A DNA stretch of 64,000 nucleotides from Hymenolepis diminuta (Eukaryota; Platyhelminthes; Cestoda; Cyclophyllidea; Hymenolepididae): assembly GCA_900708905.1 (NCBI GenBank), contig CAADRB010000011.1:2009263-2073262 (forward strand). Direction: 5' to 3'. Position numbers and translations under genes: made by a program. Under the pieces are notes generated by a model, which saw only the letters and a program-made list of their open reading frames with translations, searched no databases and had not been told where the DNA came from. Shown here piece by piece: positions 12,901 to 24,827 of this stretch; positions within the stretch are counted from its first letter, which is position 1, and every line of letters begins with the position of its first letter.

Positions 12901-13300
12901 GGTTTTCTTGACAAATATTCGAAATTTCACACTCATCTTCGTCTTCCTATTAAAACTCAAAATTTTTTTGACAGTTACGTTTTTTATTAAATGTTATCGA
13001 AAGTGGACGGGTACAATACATAGTATTAAATGTGGCATGGATAAACCTGAATTAACCCGGAAGTCGCCCAATTCTCATTTGGATAGAGTATCCTTATCAG
13101 TAAGCAAATTTGATTTGCATAAATATAAAACAGAGATATCAGTATAAGAGAATATTTTTAGATAAGTCCCAATGGACTCTCAACTCCATACATTTTAGGT
13201 TAGTACGCAGTCAGAAGAAAATGAAATCAGAATGGTACAACACAAGGATTTATCAATAAAATTTGTTGAAGTTTTTTAATGATACCGTTCATAAATTGTT
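9960..13300. other. gene-free stretch with several unconvincing open frames
   Basis: Open frames at 10525-10773, 10929-11177 and 12761-13147 are plus-strand, mostly hydrophobic or AT-biased, and lack recognisable domains or convincing splice context. I do not call them genes. The only structured feature is the perfect hairpin at 10854-10880. Confidence 0.4.
10854..10880. repeat. perfect 11-bp inverted repeat (hairpin)
   Basis: CGTGAAGATAA, five bases (ATTCA), then TTATCTTCACG: an exact 11-bp stem with a 5-nt loop. No run of T follows and no gene is adjacent. It may be the fold-back end of a small element or simply a palindrome. Function unknown. Confidence 0.7.
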
Positions 13301-13309
13301 TATGAATCT

Positions 13310-13586
13310 GTGGGGTTCACAACGCTAACAAGGCTAATTGAATCACGTGCGCTAGAGCTCACCACGGGAAGTGCGGACATGTAACCGGTCGCGTTGAGAT
13401 CAAGCGCGGCGTGTGTGCAGAGACCTCTTCAACCAATCAGCAATCAAGATCCCTGCAGCCCAGCATGGTTTTGTATTTAATGACCAAGCATTGATAAAAA
13501 GAAAAGGAAGTGGTCAATAAACTCTCTTCACGCAGCATCTTACCGGTTCTTACCATTTTGGGCATAGCTTAGCTAATTTGGGAGTG
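13310..13586 (+). other. GC-rich LTR-like or promoter-like island at the edge of a gap
   Basis: This stretch is much richer in G, C and CpG than its surroundings. It contains a CCAAT box (AACCAATCAG at about 13429), a TATA-like GTATTTAATGA about 40 nt downstream and an AATAAACTC polyadenylation-like signal at about 13518. Promoter followed closely by a poly(A) signal is the order expected inside a long terminal repeat. The island runs into an assembly gap, so any element body is missing. Alternatives are a CpG-containing promoter of an unseen gene, or another repeat. Confidence 0.3.
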
Positions 13587-13618
13587 NNNNNNNNNNNNNN
13601 NNNNNNNNNNNNNNNNNN
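13587..13618. other. assembly gap (32 N)
   Basis: A run of 32 undetermined bases. It directly abuts the LTR-like island, suggesting that assembly failed at a repeated sequence. Confidence 0.99.
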
Positions 13619-16480
13619 TTGGACTGCTAGGAGGATTACTTAGGTTTAGCAAAAGAATTATTGGTGTAGCATTCGCTACAAATCCAATATTAAACTTATC
13701 AGTCTTGAAACAATTAAGGAATCGTGAAAATTGCTCATCCAACCCCTTTCAAGTTCACATGTGATCAGTAGCTGATTCATTTCACACGGCAATTGCTTAA
13801 ATGATAAAAAAATTTTGGAGTGTTATTAATGAAGTGAGTAAGAACTAATCTTTTTATTAATGCCGAGGCAAAATTAACTGACGCTTATATTGGTTTTCGT
13901 ATTTTATCGAATTCCAAATTTCCAAACCAGAACTTAATGCAAGTTTTAACGAGAGATAAACAAGTGATTAGTGAAAGTTTAGAATCAGCATCATTCGATG
14001 GGACGGAACACAGTCTCGTTTCACAAAATTTCACTTTTCGCTGTCTGAAATCTAGTATTAAGTTTTTATGTAATAATTACTGTAAGAAGACTATGCATTC
14101 TATGTTGCCTAAGACCTGACTTTATTGATAACCCGCATAATGTGGAGATAAAAATTCACTAGACATTTTAACCTCGTAAAATTGCTCTTAACTTGCCATG
14201 TGCCAAGAAATTTCTTACACTTTTTGAAAATGAAATAAATTTTTTCACCTGTACATTAACTTCGAAATAATCAGTCTTTGGGAAAAAATTATCATGAAGA
14301 ACTTATCAACCAAACTTGGATAATTAAATTTGCGGTCATAATTGAAACTAATGCTTACCATATCTGATAAGCAAAATGTCTTCATTCATCTAGGAACAAT
14401 GAGTGAAGTTGTGAAAACGTCAGTGCAGATCGATTAAATTTAGGAAAATCAAAAGAATGTCTTGGACAGGAGGAGCTAAAGGAGCAAAAGAACCATAATC
14501 AAAAAGAGATGTTGAAGAAATTTCTAGGTCACTGAGGAGAGCACGTAACTTGAGAAAATGTTAAGGCAAAACGATCTAATATTCTTCTAAGTTGTTTTAC
14601 TTGCTAGTGCATCCAAACGTCGTCCTCCATATATAAAACTGAATACTGATTTATAGTCGTAAATTTCACTCAGTTTTTGCCGAGAGACATCTTTCCTTCC
14701 GATTACCACATTTAAAAGAAAGGTAACGCCGTGTTTCTGTGTTCGCTTTCAATTTTCTAACCCTGGCGAGCTTAATGAGATAGTGAAAAGAGGCTTAAGT
14801 GAAAAAAATCACTTTTATAATCTTAAATGGGGATGAGCAGAAGAAAAAATACTGATTATGTGTAGTAGGATTAAAGGAAATTAAGTCAAAACAGGTCACA
14901 TATTTTCTTATAACACTATTTTTAATCCAGATCTGTAATTGATTCGTGTGGTAATTTAAGCAAAAATGAGTTCTCTTGTTCGACAGCCAAGTCTCCTTGT
15001 GCAAATCAAAGTTGTCTCTTAGTTAGAACATCACTCCTAACATTCATACTTATATCAATGAAAATTATAGTTTTAGATATATCGGATAATAGAACCCTAT
15101 TTCAGCTAATAGTGTTATGTAAACATTTCGAGACACAAAGACTTATTGTTGCAGATAAATTGGTTTTGAATATGCAATTAAAAACACAGTAAATCATTGT
15201 AATGACAGTTGTTATTTTAGGTATTCTCCCGGTTGGGCCCATTTTTACTTTAGGAACTTATTGAGTCACACAGATGAGATTCTTACAGGAAAAAAATGCA
15301 CTTTCTATAAGGTCACGAGGAGAGAATGCTTGAAATGTGAATAGATTTAAAGAAGGGAAGACCATTTTGATTTGATTTTATCAATCCTAAATGAATTTGC
15401 TCATGGTAGTAAAATGAAAGCTTCCATTCACTGAGTTTTAAAGATAATTTGCTACAGTCTGCATAATGGAACGGTCAGTACTATTCGCCCTAATGATGCT
15501 TATTGACTACTTTCAGCAATACACATTAGTCATGTAAGGAAGGAGAGTTACGTTCTGATTTAAAAAGACAAAGAAAGAGAAGAAGTCCCTACTGAAAGTT
15601 GTGAAATGACTTAAATATGCTTAAATCGCAGATTTTGGTTATAAAATAAAGTTAATTAATGAAATTTCTTTAACCGTCTCGGAATTTAAAACCCTGTAAT
15701 AATAAGTTTTAATGGGGTAATAATCTCCAGTCTTTGTTTACTTTTTAAAAATTCAATACTGAGCGTATTACAAGGATGAATAAGGCTATTGGCTTTTGTC
15801 TACGATGCGCAATCTGCAATTGTCTTCGAGGACATTATAATCGTCAAAATGAGTACCATTCGTTCAAATGTAAAGTTCAATTAACCATGTCAAGTATTAT
15901 AAAGGCCCCTTAAAAGACAAGATATGAAACAACACAATATGTCGGAACCATAAGATGTCGACTAGCCCAAACCACAGTGTCTTGCGCATTGGATCCAGAT
16001 AATGTACAGAAGCCATTTATTATTAGTCTTGACTGACTGTACCGACTGGGGGCTTTCAAGCCGCCTCCAAATTGTTCTGAGAAACCTAATTGACATGGCA
16101 AATTCTACGTTATACTACCTTGGTTAAAAGCATATACAGACATTTTGATGATAATGTGCATCTCTACCATTTCAAAATCGAAGCTCTCATGTGATACTGA
16201 TTTGCCATTGTGCATGTCTATATGGCTGCATCCTAAAATTTTTTATTTTTTGTGGTTTAATATTATTTCACTTTTTGGTATTCAGCTCTAGGTCTGATTA
16301 ACTAAATTGTAATATTTTCACTACGAATATTGAATTAACAAGATTCTGTTTAGATGAAGGAAAATTCACGTCCGTTTACGGAGTTATTTTCTTAAATCGA
16401 GGATAACTAGTCTGAAACAAACAATGCTTTCATTGGAATGATCATTCGGTGCATTCCTGCTCATCAACTTTAGAAAAAGG
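13619..16480. other. gene-free AT-rich stretch
   Basis: Several short open frames (for example 13937-14119, 14795-15004 on the minus strand and 15910-16101 on the minus strand) have no recognisable domain or splice context. No RNA gene or repeat was identified. Confidence 0.4.
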
Positions 16481-16491
16481 CATCCTTTAAT

Positions 16492-16600
16492 TGCCTCGCC
16501 ATGGGGTGTGGACAGAATTTGTCCGGTCGAAAAATTTTCGCAGCAGAAAATAAATGGAAAACGGTTTCACAAACAGTGTTTGCATCTATGGGCATCGACA
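16492..16600 (+). pseudogene. frameshifted LIM-domain-like fragment
   Basis: One plus-strand frame reads CGQNLSGRKIFAAEN. Shifting frame at about 16555 continues GKRFHKQCL. Together they resemble the first half of a LIM zinc-binding domain (C-G-x...IFAAE...G-x-x-(W/F)-H-K-x-C), as in CRIP/muscle LIM proteins. The frame break and the loss of the second zinc finger indicate a dead gene fragment or retrocopy. The first Cys pair is uncertain (C-x4-C rather than C-x2-C). Identification rests on the motif alone. Confidence 0.38.
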
Positions 16601-16619
16601 GATTTCCGAGTACAGAGGG

Positions 16620-18090
16620 ACGAAAGATCAGATTCGATAATTCAAATTCGGAAATATTTTTTCCTACTTTTACATAACTTTTAAATATTCGTTAGAAGAA
16701 ATCTTGAATATTTTCGGTGTAGCCTTTCTCCCCTTAATATTTCCACATTTATTGGTGTTGATAGAATATACAAATCAAGACGTTAGGGAATTCAAACATG
16801 TTTAGAGCTTATATTAAGACTATAGCAAGGTTCTTTCAGCTGGGTTTTGCGTTTTATCCCTGCAAACGACGTTATCTTCCATTTACAGATAATCAGAATG
16901 CTGAATAATACGCCTTCATTATACGTGAATAGACCATATATAATATACTTTTCGTAATGAGTGGGGAAAAATCACTGCACGCCGGAGTGAGTTGAATCTC
17001 ATATTTGTTATTTATCAAGACGCGTGACCATGTAGCTTACTGTCAAACGCACAAGTGGATCCATATATCTGCTTTTTCCTTATTTTCTGATGATAATTTT
17101 GTCTTAGATGTCTATCTGACGAATGAAGAACGCAAAATTGGTCAACTTCACTCAGTAATTTGGCTTTTTGTCACAACTTCATTTCCACTCCCTTTATACT
17201 GACGCGTATTTCCTCGCTCTTCCAAAATTAAATTCTTTTCCCTACTATTCTCTTTTTTACCTTTTCTTCCTTGTGCTCAATTTACGCATGATTCTACTTC
17301 GCTACTGACCTTCTTACTTGGAAGGCTATTGTTTCCAGTTAGTTTTAGGAAAATCATTCCTTCTGCAAGAGGATATCTTGCCTAATTTGCTAGAGCACTT
17401 TAAGTAGCTTTATTAATTAAAATGGTTTAGCTTGGATTTCCTCCACTCACGTACTATTAACTCGTTTCATTATATTGCATTCATCAATTATTCCTGATTA
17501 ACAAAGACGTGATATTTTCTAGATTTCAGTATTTATTTGCTTTGTCCTTACTATAACATATACGTCGTCAATTTATTTGACAGTGAGTGAAGACATTTAT
17601 TTGGATCCAGTTCTTATTAACAAGAGAAATTGATAGAGCGAGGTTTTTAAAACTTATGGCTCCATCCCAAGGAGACTAGTAGTTTCATGATCTTAACTAC
17701 GTTTTCACAAAAAAATTCCAGAGGAATATAATTAGTCTCGAGTCAAAATTGCTACATAGAGGTCAATACAAGTCTGCAGTTTACATGGGTCCTTGTTAAA
17801 ATGGATTAATACCAATCTAAAAATGCCTTCTACCAGCGATTTTTTGCAATTTTTGATAAAATGTTGTTTGTCATCTGCTAACTCGGCCGAGTTGTACTGT
17901 GACAAGCTAATTTTCACTAGCTGGTAATTTGAGCTTATCACAAAGAACTTACATTTGTAAATCTTAAATATTGGGATGGTACTCAACAGTTCTCACCTGT
18001 GCTGTAGCTATGTGAAAAACCTAAAAATCAGATTGGCGGGACCGACCACTTAAAACAATTTCCCGGTCAATTACCTCCAAACTCAATAGC
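16620..18090. other. gene-free stretch
   Basis: Open frames at 17005-17202 (plus) and 17732-17986 (minus) are short and featureless. Nothing else is supported. Confidence 0.4.
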
Positions 18091-18099
18091 TGAAAGGTG

Positions 18100-20530
18100 G
18101 CAATTCGAAGAGTTAACTCTTAACTGTAGCGCTTTCGTCAAGATTAAAAAGACCCATTTCTAAACTTCGGGCTCTGGTCTTTTCAGGGCGAACTAAAGCT
18201 CTTATTTATTACGCATCAACTGACTGTCCGGAAAAATCCATCTAGCAGTTTCAATAGGAATCAAAACTGCTGAAACACCATAACCTAATTAATTCCTGAA
18301 TTTTTTAATTTGTAATTCTGGATATAAACAATTCCATACCAATCAGTCAAAGATTTCCAACAGGTTAGCTTTAATTATAATTAATACTGGCAATATATTC
18401 CTGGGTATTATTGGCTGTTATGCGCCAACGGACTGCTCTCCATTTATAGAAATGGGCATTTCATTGGCAACTGAGTGTTGTATTGAGAGATGCGTAATGC
18501 AAATGTGAAAACATCATCATCGTAGGGATTTTAGCTGCCAGGACGTTCATGCAAATTATATAAACGCATTAGGCAGCTTTGCAGATTCAGTTTAGGCTGC
18601 GAAAAATGAAATGTGCCTGTAAATTTTTGTGAAAGAAGCATTCTTTATGTTGTCAAGTTTTTTCCAAAAAATTTAATAAAAAACGACGCACTATACCTTC
18701 CAAAACAGACTAAGGTACTGCCCTTGATTTCTTTCTTGCCTCACAGAAAAGCAGATTCGCGTTTTTTAAGTATACGAGTATCCATAGAAGCAGGTACAAA
18801 CTCTGATCATAAATTCGTTGCATTGAATATTAGGATTGAAGGTACACCGAGAACTTTACGTGGACATATAAATCAGACAAAAATGTGGCAATAGAACAAA
18901 GAAATTAACCTCAAGGCCCAAATACAAATACCAAAATCCTGGAAGGCAATGACTTGGGATATGATAATATGATAAATGTTGTTACAAAGACTCCTGATAA
19001 ATTATGTTAGAACCTCCGTTCTAGAGTTGGAATAAAAGTCTTTGTATGAAATGACTAAAGAAAATTTGCGTAATAAATTATGGAGAAGAAAAAGCTACAA
19101 AAACAGTGATTAAATGACCAGTCCCGTGAATCATATGCCATCTATAACAGGTGTAGAAATAAAGTGAATTTACATATATTTCATGCAAAAGGGATATTTT
19201 TAAAGAAATTTAGCAAGATTTCCAGAATTGTTGACTACTGATGAACCCAGAAAAGGCTAAAACTTCGAAAACCTCTGCTAACAACTTCCCAAACATGATC
19301 TACACGGAGGAAATTTGATCCCAGCCCTTCAGAAAAATATTATACTAAACTATTTAGCGATCGGTCATTGCGATCTTATGTTAACTTTAATCACTGTATA
19401 ACTACCTAAAGATACAAGCCTGACACTAGGGAAACTAAAAAGAAGTCCTTGAGCCAATGGTTTACGATCTGAACTTTTAAGTGGAGCGGACCACCACTAG
19501 GTACAACTTACTGGAATTCTTTAAAGACTGTTGGCAGAGCAGAATTCCTTCACCTAGATCCTGAACGGATTGTGAAGTGATCATCACTTACAAAGGTAAG
19601 GAACTGATCCGGTTAAATACCGGAGCGTTTTCCTTCTTGACACAATGGGGAAATACTATGTATCGATAGTCAGTGAAAATTAAAATTTTATATAAGTGAA
19701 CAACTATCAAATACGCAACATGGATTTCTTGATGGAAGGCTTACAGAACAGGCGATCCTTGCTGTAAGAACAGTAATTCAAGAAACCGTTGATCGGCACT
19801 CTAGGACAGTACTTATCTTTGCTGTCTCAAAAAAGGCCTTTGACTCGCTATCCGTCTCACGATTTTATCAAGACTGTGTGAATTAAGGCTGTACTGGGAC
19901 ATTTTTACCTGCATTAGAAAACCCCTAAATGTCCCAAAAGGCCATATAAAGGCTTCAAGTGAAGTGTTTTCTATGAAAAGGGGTGTCCGACATGGATCCA
20001 AAGGGGGTTCTATGCTCTTTAAAATGATATTTCAACTTACATAGGAGAAAGTGTATGCAAGCTATAGGGAATTGAAAGTTAGACTCTTAATGTTGTAGGA
20101 TGCCAGTTGTCATTGGGCATATAAAATATGCAGATAACTTATGGCTTATTACTAATTTGATTAGGAATGCTGAAAGTTTTCTACAGAGATACAAATTACT
20201 ACAAGATAAATATGCCATGGAAATAGCGTATGGAAAAGATAGTCGGGGCGTACGTTGGTTCAGATCTGGAATAGTTATATATTCAGTTATATGAATATAG
20301 GATTAACCAAGAGAGTTTCTACTAATAGCTATCCTGTGCATCATAAAGGCCTAGCTGATGACGTTATAAAACTTAATATCATGAAGATCAAAAGGGAGCT
20401 GATGATGCTCAGGTCAGTTCACAGATCGAAAGTACTTTCGATTAAAACCCGAGGAAAATTCGTCGAACTTGTTCTTCTATACGGTTTGTCTATTATTTTC
20501 TGTCATAAGGTCCATACGCTCCCCATGATT
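18100..20530 (+). mobile_element. decayed non-LTR retrotransposon (LINE): endonuclease and reverse transcriptase
   Basis: Domains appear in LINE order across several frames. IIGCYAPTD at about 18405-18435 is the APE-endonuclease VYAPT motif. NSDHKFVALNIRI near 18800 is its terminal SDH motif. Reverse-transcriptase motifs follow: HGFLDGRLTEQAIL near 19725, SKKAFDSL near 19835 (normally DxxKAFD), RGVRHGS near 19980 (normally GVRQGDP), and GHIKYADNLWLI near 20115, the catalytic YADD box with its second Asp changed to Asn. A C-terminal segment, RSKVLSIKTRGKFVELVLLY near 20420, matches the post-YADD region of RTE-like LINEs. Many stops and frameshifts show it is long dead. The ends are not defined, and assignment to an RTE-type clade is tentative. 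Confidence 0.75.
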
Positions 20531-20559
20531 AAATTGAAAATTTTTCCTTACTTTACCGT

Positions 20560-20582
20560 AGATAATAATAATAATAATAGTC
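20560..20582. repeat. (AAT)n microsatellite
   Basis: Six or so AAT/ATA units immediately after the LINE C-terminal segment. Some LINE families end in short tandem repeats, so this could mark the 3' tail of the 18.1-20.5 kb element, but it could equally be an unrelated microsatellite. Confidence 0.6.
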
Positions 20583-21199
20583 ATTCTAACTTTCTTCTGC
20601 TATTAAACGAATGCGAACCGATGTGTGAAATATTGGAATATAAAAATACAAATGAATCTAAGCCTTTGTTCTTGAACACAGACATCTGCTAAAAACGGCA
20701 CTTGATTGCCTTCAAGAGTAAGGTTCAACTAAATGGAAAAGTCTCAATAGTCTCAAGTTATTAAGGTATTTATGACAAAGAGGTACCAATCACAATCATA
20801 TGGGCATAGAAAACTTGGATTTTTGAAATGAATAATTCAATTTTACTTTCTCTCTCCTTTAGCCAAATGAGTAAATGGCTTTCTGCTCCTCCTGAAAAAT
20901 CTATACCACGTCGATTATAATAAATGCCGAACTTCATGAGTTAATTTATAGATCATGCCGCATAGTTTTAAATAAAATTCAGTAACCTTTGTTATTATGT
21001 AAAATGTGCATATGCATAGCTATTGGATTAGGCAGATTCCGTGAGCAAAATAGTATTATGGCAGATAAGAGTAGTCTGAAGGTATAAATAGAGATAATGG
21101 AGAAATATGAAATAGCAAAGAGTTGTTTTTAAATAGATAAAATCACACTGGTGTAAAGAATGTATAATGTAGTAGTAACAGTGACTTAGATGTTTACTC

Positions 21200-21460
21200 A
21201 GCCAAAACAGCCACAGAATAACTCACAAAAGAGACAATACCAGACAGACGATCTAAGAGCATCTTATTTAGTCTTACAATTCCACCCTCGCGTACATAAT
21301 TTAGACGTGTAACCCAGATCTCCTTCCTATAACTCTCCTATTTATTTCTCTGCGAACTACTGGGCCATCTCTATTCTCGTTCCTCTGATTTCGGAAAGGC
21401 TGTTGCATCCTGTTAACCTCTGAAATAACTAGGGTTTTAATATGGTGACTTTTAGACCTA
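21200..21460 (+). repeat. dispersed repeat family R1, copy 1
   Basis: It shares an ordered series of blocks with 25.74-25.99 kb: CCACAGARTAACTCACAAA, a pyrimidine-rich middle, then GGAAAGGCTGTT (here at 21393-21404). Related blocks recur at 44.12-44.42 kb and, inverted, at 23.15 and 42.89 kb. No coding capacity is seen. Type unknown; possibly a SINE or a non-autonomous LTR or DNA element. Confidence 0.55.
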
Positions 21461-21949
21461 AATCAGTCACATTATGAAAGTACTGAAGGATGAATCCCTA
21501 CGCTTTTCCGAAATTTTCATTCATATTAGCTTGGCCCCACAGTTGTGCTTGAAGTGGTTGACCCTACTGTAACCTCAAGCTCTCTGTGGCATTTTCCCGG
21601 AGATGTCCGGAACCATTCCATCTGGTCATGCCACCCTCCCCTCCCCCCTCCATTTCTTCTTTAGCCGTCCCGTTTCATTAGAGGCATACTGCACTCATGT
21701 CCTCCCGCGCGTCCATGCCCAAGTAAATCATACTAACTACTACTGATGTATTCCTACACACATGCAGACACGCTTATCATGATCGTACTCCTACGCTATC
21801 TTCTAAATGCCTTCGTTCCTCAACTCTCTCTAACCCTCTTGAATAATTTATTGCGATTCGTTCAATATATTCTGGTCTAATCAACTCTTGGCGCCCTGCT
21901 CCAAAATTGTTGTTAGGCCTTACTCAAACAGCTACACACTGGTGACTGC

Positions 21950-22100
21950 TGGTGCTACTGTTAATTGTTATTTCCTACCCGTTAGTTATCACTGAAACCA
22001 CAACAGTACCGTTGCCTGGAATTAGCGTTAATTAAATGCAACTGCTGATTGGCAGGTCTGCTGACCAATTATGTGATTGGATTCGCATTAAATATTCAGG
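21950..22100 (+). promoter_or_regulatory. CCAAT-box cluster with TATA-like motif
   Basis: ATTGG at 22048-22052, CCAAT at 22065-22069 and ATTGG at 22076-22080 lie within 35 bp. TTAAATA follows at 22088-22094. The arrangement is promoter-like, but no supported gene starts downstream. It may be the promoter of a decayed LTR element or coincidence. Confidence 0.2.
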
Positions 22101-22477
22101 GAGCAACGGGAGCAACAATCAGACAATTTTATTTTAAGTAATATACTGTTATCCCCATCTTGTCTATATGGATCTTTTTGAAAGTCAAAATTAATAAATG
22201 GAGGGATAATAATAGTACAGCTTACAGAGCTTTGGTAACTTAAATTTTTGCCTGTCTCACCTCAAATATGTTAAGAACGCATGCTATTGGATATCACGTG
22301 AGATCATCTTGCCTTCCCAACCATTGGTAGAAAAAATGAATTAAATTCGGCCATCACGATTTAAAAACCGTTCAATAAACACTGGCCATCTTAGACAAAA
22401 ATATACTGCAATTCAGAAAACGAAACATGAAATTTCTGTTTCAGACTGTGAACTACAATTTAGTTAATATTAGACAA

Positions 22478-22600
22478 CCCAAACTTAAAATATGAAATGA
22501 AGGAAGAGTATTTAATATCTTGGCTTTGCTCTCAGCATCTTTTAGATCTCCTTCCTTTTATCATTTATTGGACTTTCTGCTAACCGACTTCAAATGTTTC
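22478..22600 (+). repeat. dispersed repeat family R2, copy
   Basis: TTTAATATCTTGGCTTTGCT followed by TTTTAGATCTCCTTCC and TCATTTATTGGACT aligns with copies at 46.38, 55.56, 58.69 and 60.99 kb. The common core reads roughly GACTCTTGATATCTTGACTT then TTATTGGACT. No coding potential. Family type unknown. Confidence 0.45.
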
Positions 22601-23149
22601 TCATATTTTAAAATTGTAATATTTTGTAAATTACTATGAGTAATGATGGTAATAATAATGTAAAGTAAATTATTCACCGGAAAAGTGCTGGCCAGAGTAT
22701 CAAAATATGAGTCTCCCATTAAAAATAAACAAAAAGAAATAGGTTACATGGGTGAAATATAATTATATTTAGTGGTTTTGACTCTCCCGCGACCTTAAAC
22801 TACCAACCACTTGCTCCAAGTTCCCACCTCCTAAAATACGAATTTTGTTCTGAATTGCCTTTAATTTCCTTATAGACATTTGCTGTTGTCTAATTTTTAT
22901 AAATCGCCTCCTATTATAGTTAACTCAATCAGAAAAAAATTTTTTTCCGATTTTGAACACTTAAAATAGAGCAGGGTATTATCGATTCGGAAATTCAGTT
23001 TAAAATTATCTCGAGTCAGTAACTTGCATATTTGTAACCGTTCAAGCTTCTTGAGGTTCGTGTAGTAATTATTTTGTGCAAAGTATTTTATGAATGAAAA
23101 TCACTAAAAGTGCCTAAGGAGCCAGAACAAATTACGCTATCTCCTTATA

Positions 23150-23345
23150 AACCAATCAACATCCTAAGACTAGCAGGATACAGGAGCCTTTCCCGAGTGA
23201 GCAGACTTAAATAGGAAAACATGTATATTAGACAATTAATAACAAATAAGAGAGGACAAAAGAGGAAGACGTGGGAGCGGGACTGGAAGAGAATGAGGGG
23301 CGTGAGTATTGATCGAGGACAACCTGAGTTGCGAGAAACAGGGCC
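23150..23345 (-). repeat. dispersed repeat family R1, inverted copy
   Basis: Reverse-complemented, this reads a pyrimidine-rich tract, then ACTCGGGAAAGGCTCCTGTA, the same landmark as GGAAAGGCTGTT in the plus-strand copies. It also parallels 42.89-43.18 kb (AGGAGCYTTTCYCGWGTG then TAGACAATTRA). The open frame covering this interval is therefore repeat-derived. Confidence 0.5.
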
Positions 23346-24049
23346 CAAATACTGTTGAAAGATTTCGCATTCTTAAGGAGAAAGTCTTTGAATATGTAGT
23401 AAAAGCAGAAACTGAGCAGATTTATGAGTTAACGTGCACAGGTACTACAAACTCGTCAAGAGTATGATCGATTTCCCCATTTAAGAAGTCTTAATGCTCG
23501 ATTTATTTTTCACATTTTCTTCCCTAATTGTACACTATTACTGGGATATAGAAAAATTAAACAGTTGGCCACAAGAAATTTGACAAATTTCTTTTAAATT
23601 ATCTGTTGATGGATGTTAAATTATAAAATTTCAGATTAAATAATTAAAGCCTGGAAATCCCCTTTTTCTTGAAAAGTTGTGTATAATTTCTTCCTTTCAT
23701 AATCTTGATATATATTGAGTCAGCAATTTATTAAATTTTAAAACACTATTTGAACAGCATACATTGTTATTTTGCTTAATACTCCGCTTTTGATTATTAA
23801 TGAAATAGCATGAATTTGCCAGCTAGATGTATTTAAAAATACGCATTTTTCGGCTTTGAGAAACACATCCAAAATAGTTTGCCTTTCTCCATATTTTTAA
23901 GACAATAATGTAAAAAATTGAGTGGAAAAAATTGGTGGAATGTTTATAGGTTCAAGAAAATTAAATTAATGGAAAAACGAAACCGTTCTTATGAGAAATC
24001 CTCATTTTGTCACTTCCTTGTTGTCCAGAACTAACCATCGCTGTTGTTC

Positions 24050-24145
24050 ATCCACAACACTGGATATCCACCGATGAGCATCGACATTATGACATCTGAC
24101 TTGGTAAACTCACGTGTTCAACAGTACGCTACTGGCTCACAAGGG
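24050..24145 (-). repeat. tRNA-derived SINE fragment
   Basis: GATGAGCATCGACATTATGA, then CATCTGACTTGG, then GTACGCTACTGGCTC. In reverse this is a tRNA-like head with A-box (GAGCCAGTAGCGTAC) and B-box halves in the right order. It lies just upstream of a LINE fragment and of the first copy of the small gene family. Confidence 0.5.
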
Positions 24146-24279
24146 AACATTCAAAGTTATTAACGAATTCTGAACTGCTTAAACTTTCAGGATGTAAACA
24201 ACAATGAAGTAACCAGAATTCACAATTATCAAACTATCAAAATATTTTAATTGATAATACTATAAGGAAATGATTTGCA

Positions 24280-24640
24280 TTTAGCGGTCCGCGAAAGGTT
24301 GTACGTCGAAATTAGACGACGCTTATCAAATAACCAACATCGATTTTTCACTGGAATGTTTACTGAACAGACGATCCTTGACGTAAGAAGAGTAAATCAA
24401 GAAATCACTGATCCACACTTTGTCGGCTCACGAAAGGTCTTTGACTCAATTCCTATTAATACGGTTCCCTTCAGACTGAGCTTACTAAATGTATCCGGGA
24501 ATAAAGTAGTTTGCCTTAGGTAACTCATAAGGAAGTGCTTTCTTTTGGAGGGGACCCCAGACAGGGATCCAAGGAAGATACCATGCTCTTATATGCAATT
24601 TTCTGGTATCATAGTTTTCCCAGACGTTAGATGATTCAAA
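24280..24640 (+). mobile_element. LINE reverse-transcriptase fragment
   Basis: The frame beginning about 24275 reads EIRRRLSNNQHRFF, GMFTEQTILDVRRVNQEI and SRKVFDSIPI. It aligns with HGFLDGRLTEQAIL and SKKAFDSL in the larger copy at 19.7 kb. A frameshifted GVRQGDP-like segment follows near 24550. It is the same LINE family, reduced to one RT segment. The copy ends about 190 bp before the start codon of the 24.83 kb gene and contributes nothing to it. Confidence 0.6.
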
Positions 24641-24827
24641 CATCTCGGAAAACGTGACATGTTTTAACGTACCTTCAAAATAAACATTGCTTCTTAACGG
24701 TTTTAAATATAGGTTTACTGAGTTTTGCTATATCCACTCAAATAAATACATATCATATTCTAAACTAAATTTACTTTCTGAAAACCATTCAAGTCAAATT
24801 TTTGCATGAGCTGTTTTTAACCTTGAA

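Noticed and set aside
12761..13147. 128-codon plus-strand open frame
   Set aside because: One of the longest plus-strand frames outside known elements, but rich in Phe/Ile/Leu/Lys as AT-rich random DNA gives. No domain, splice context or homologous copy in the window.
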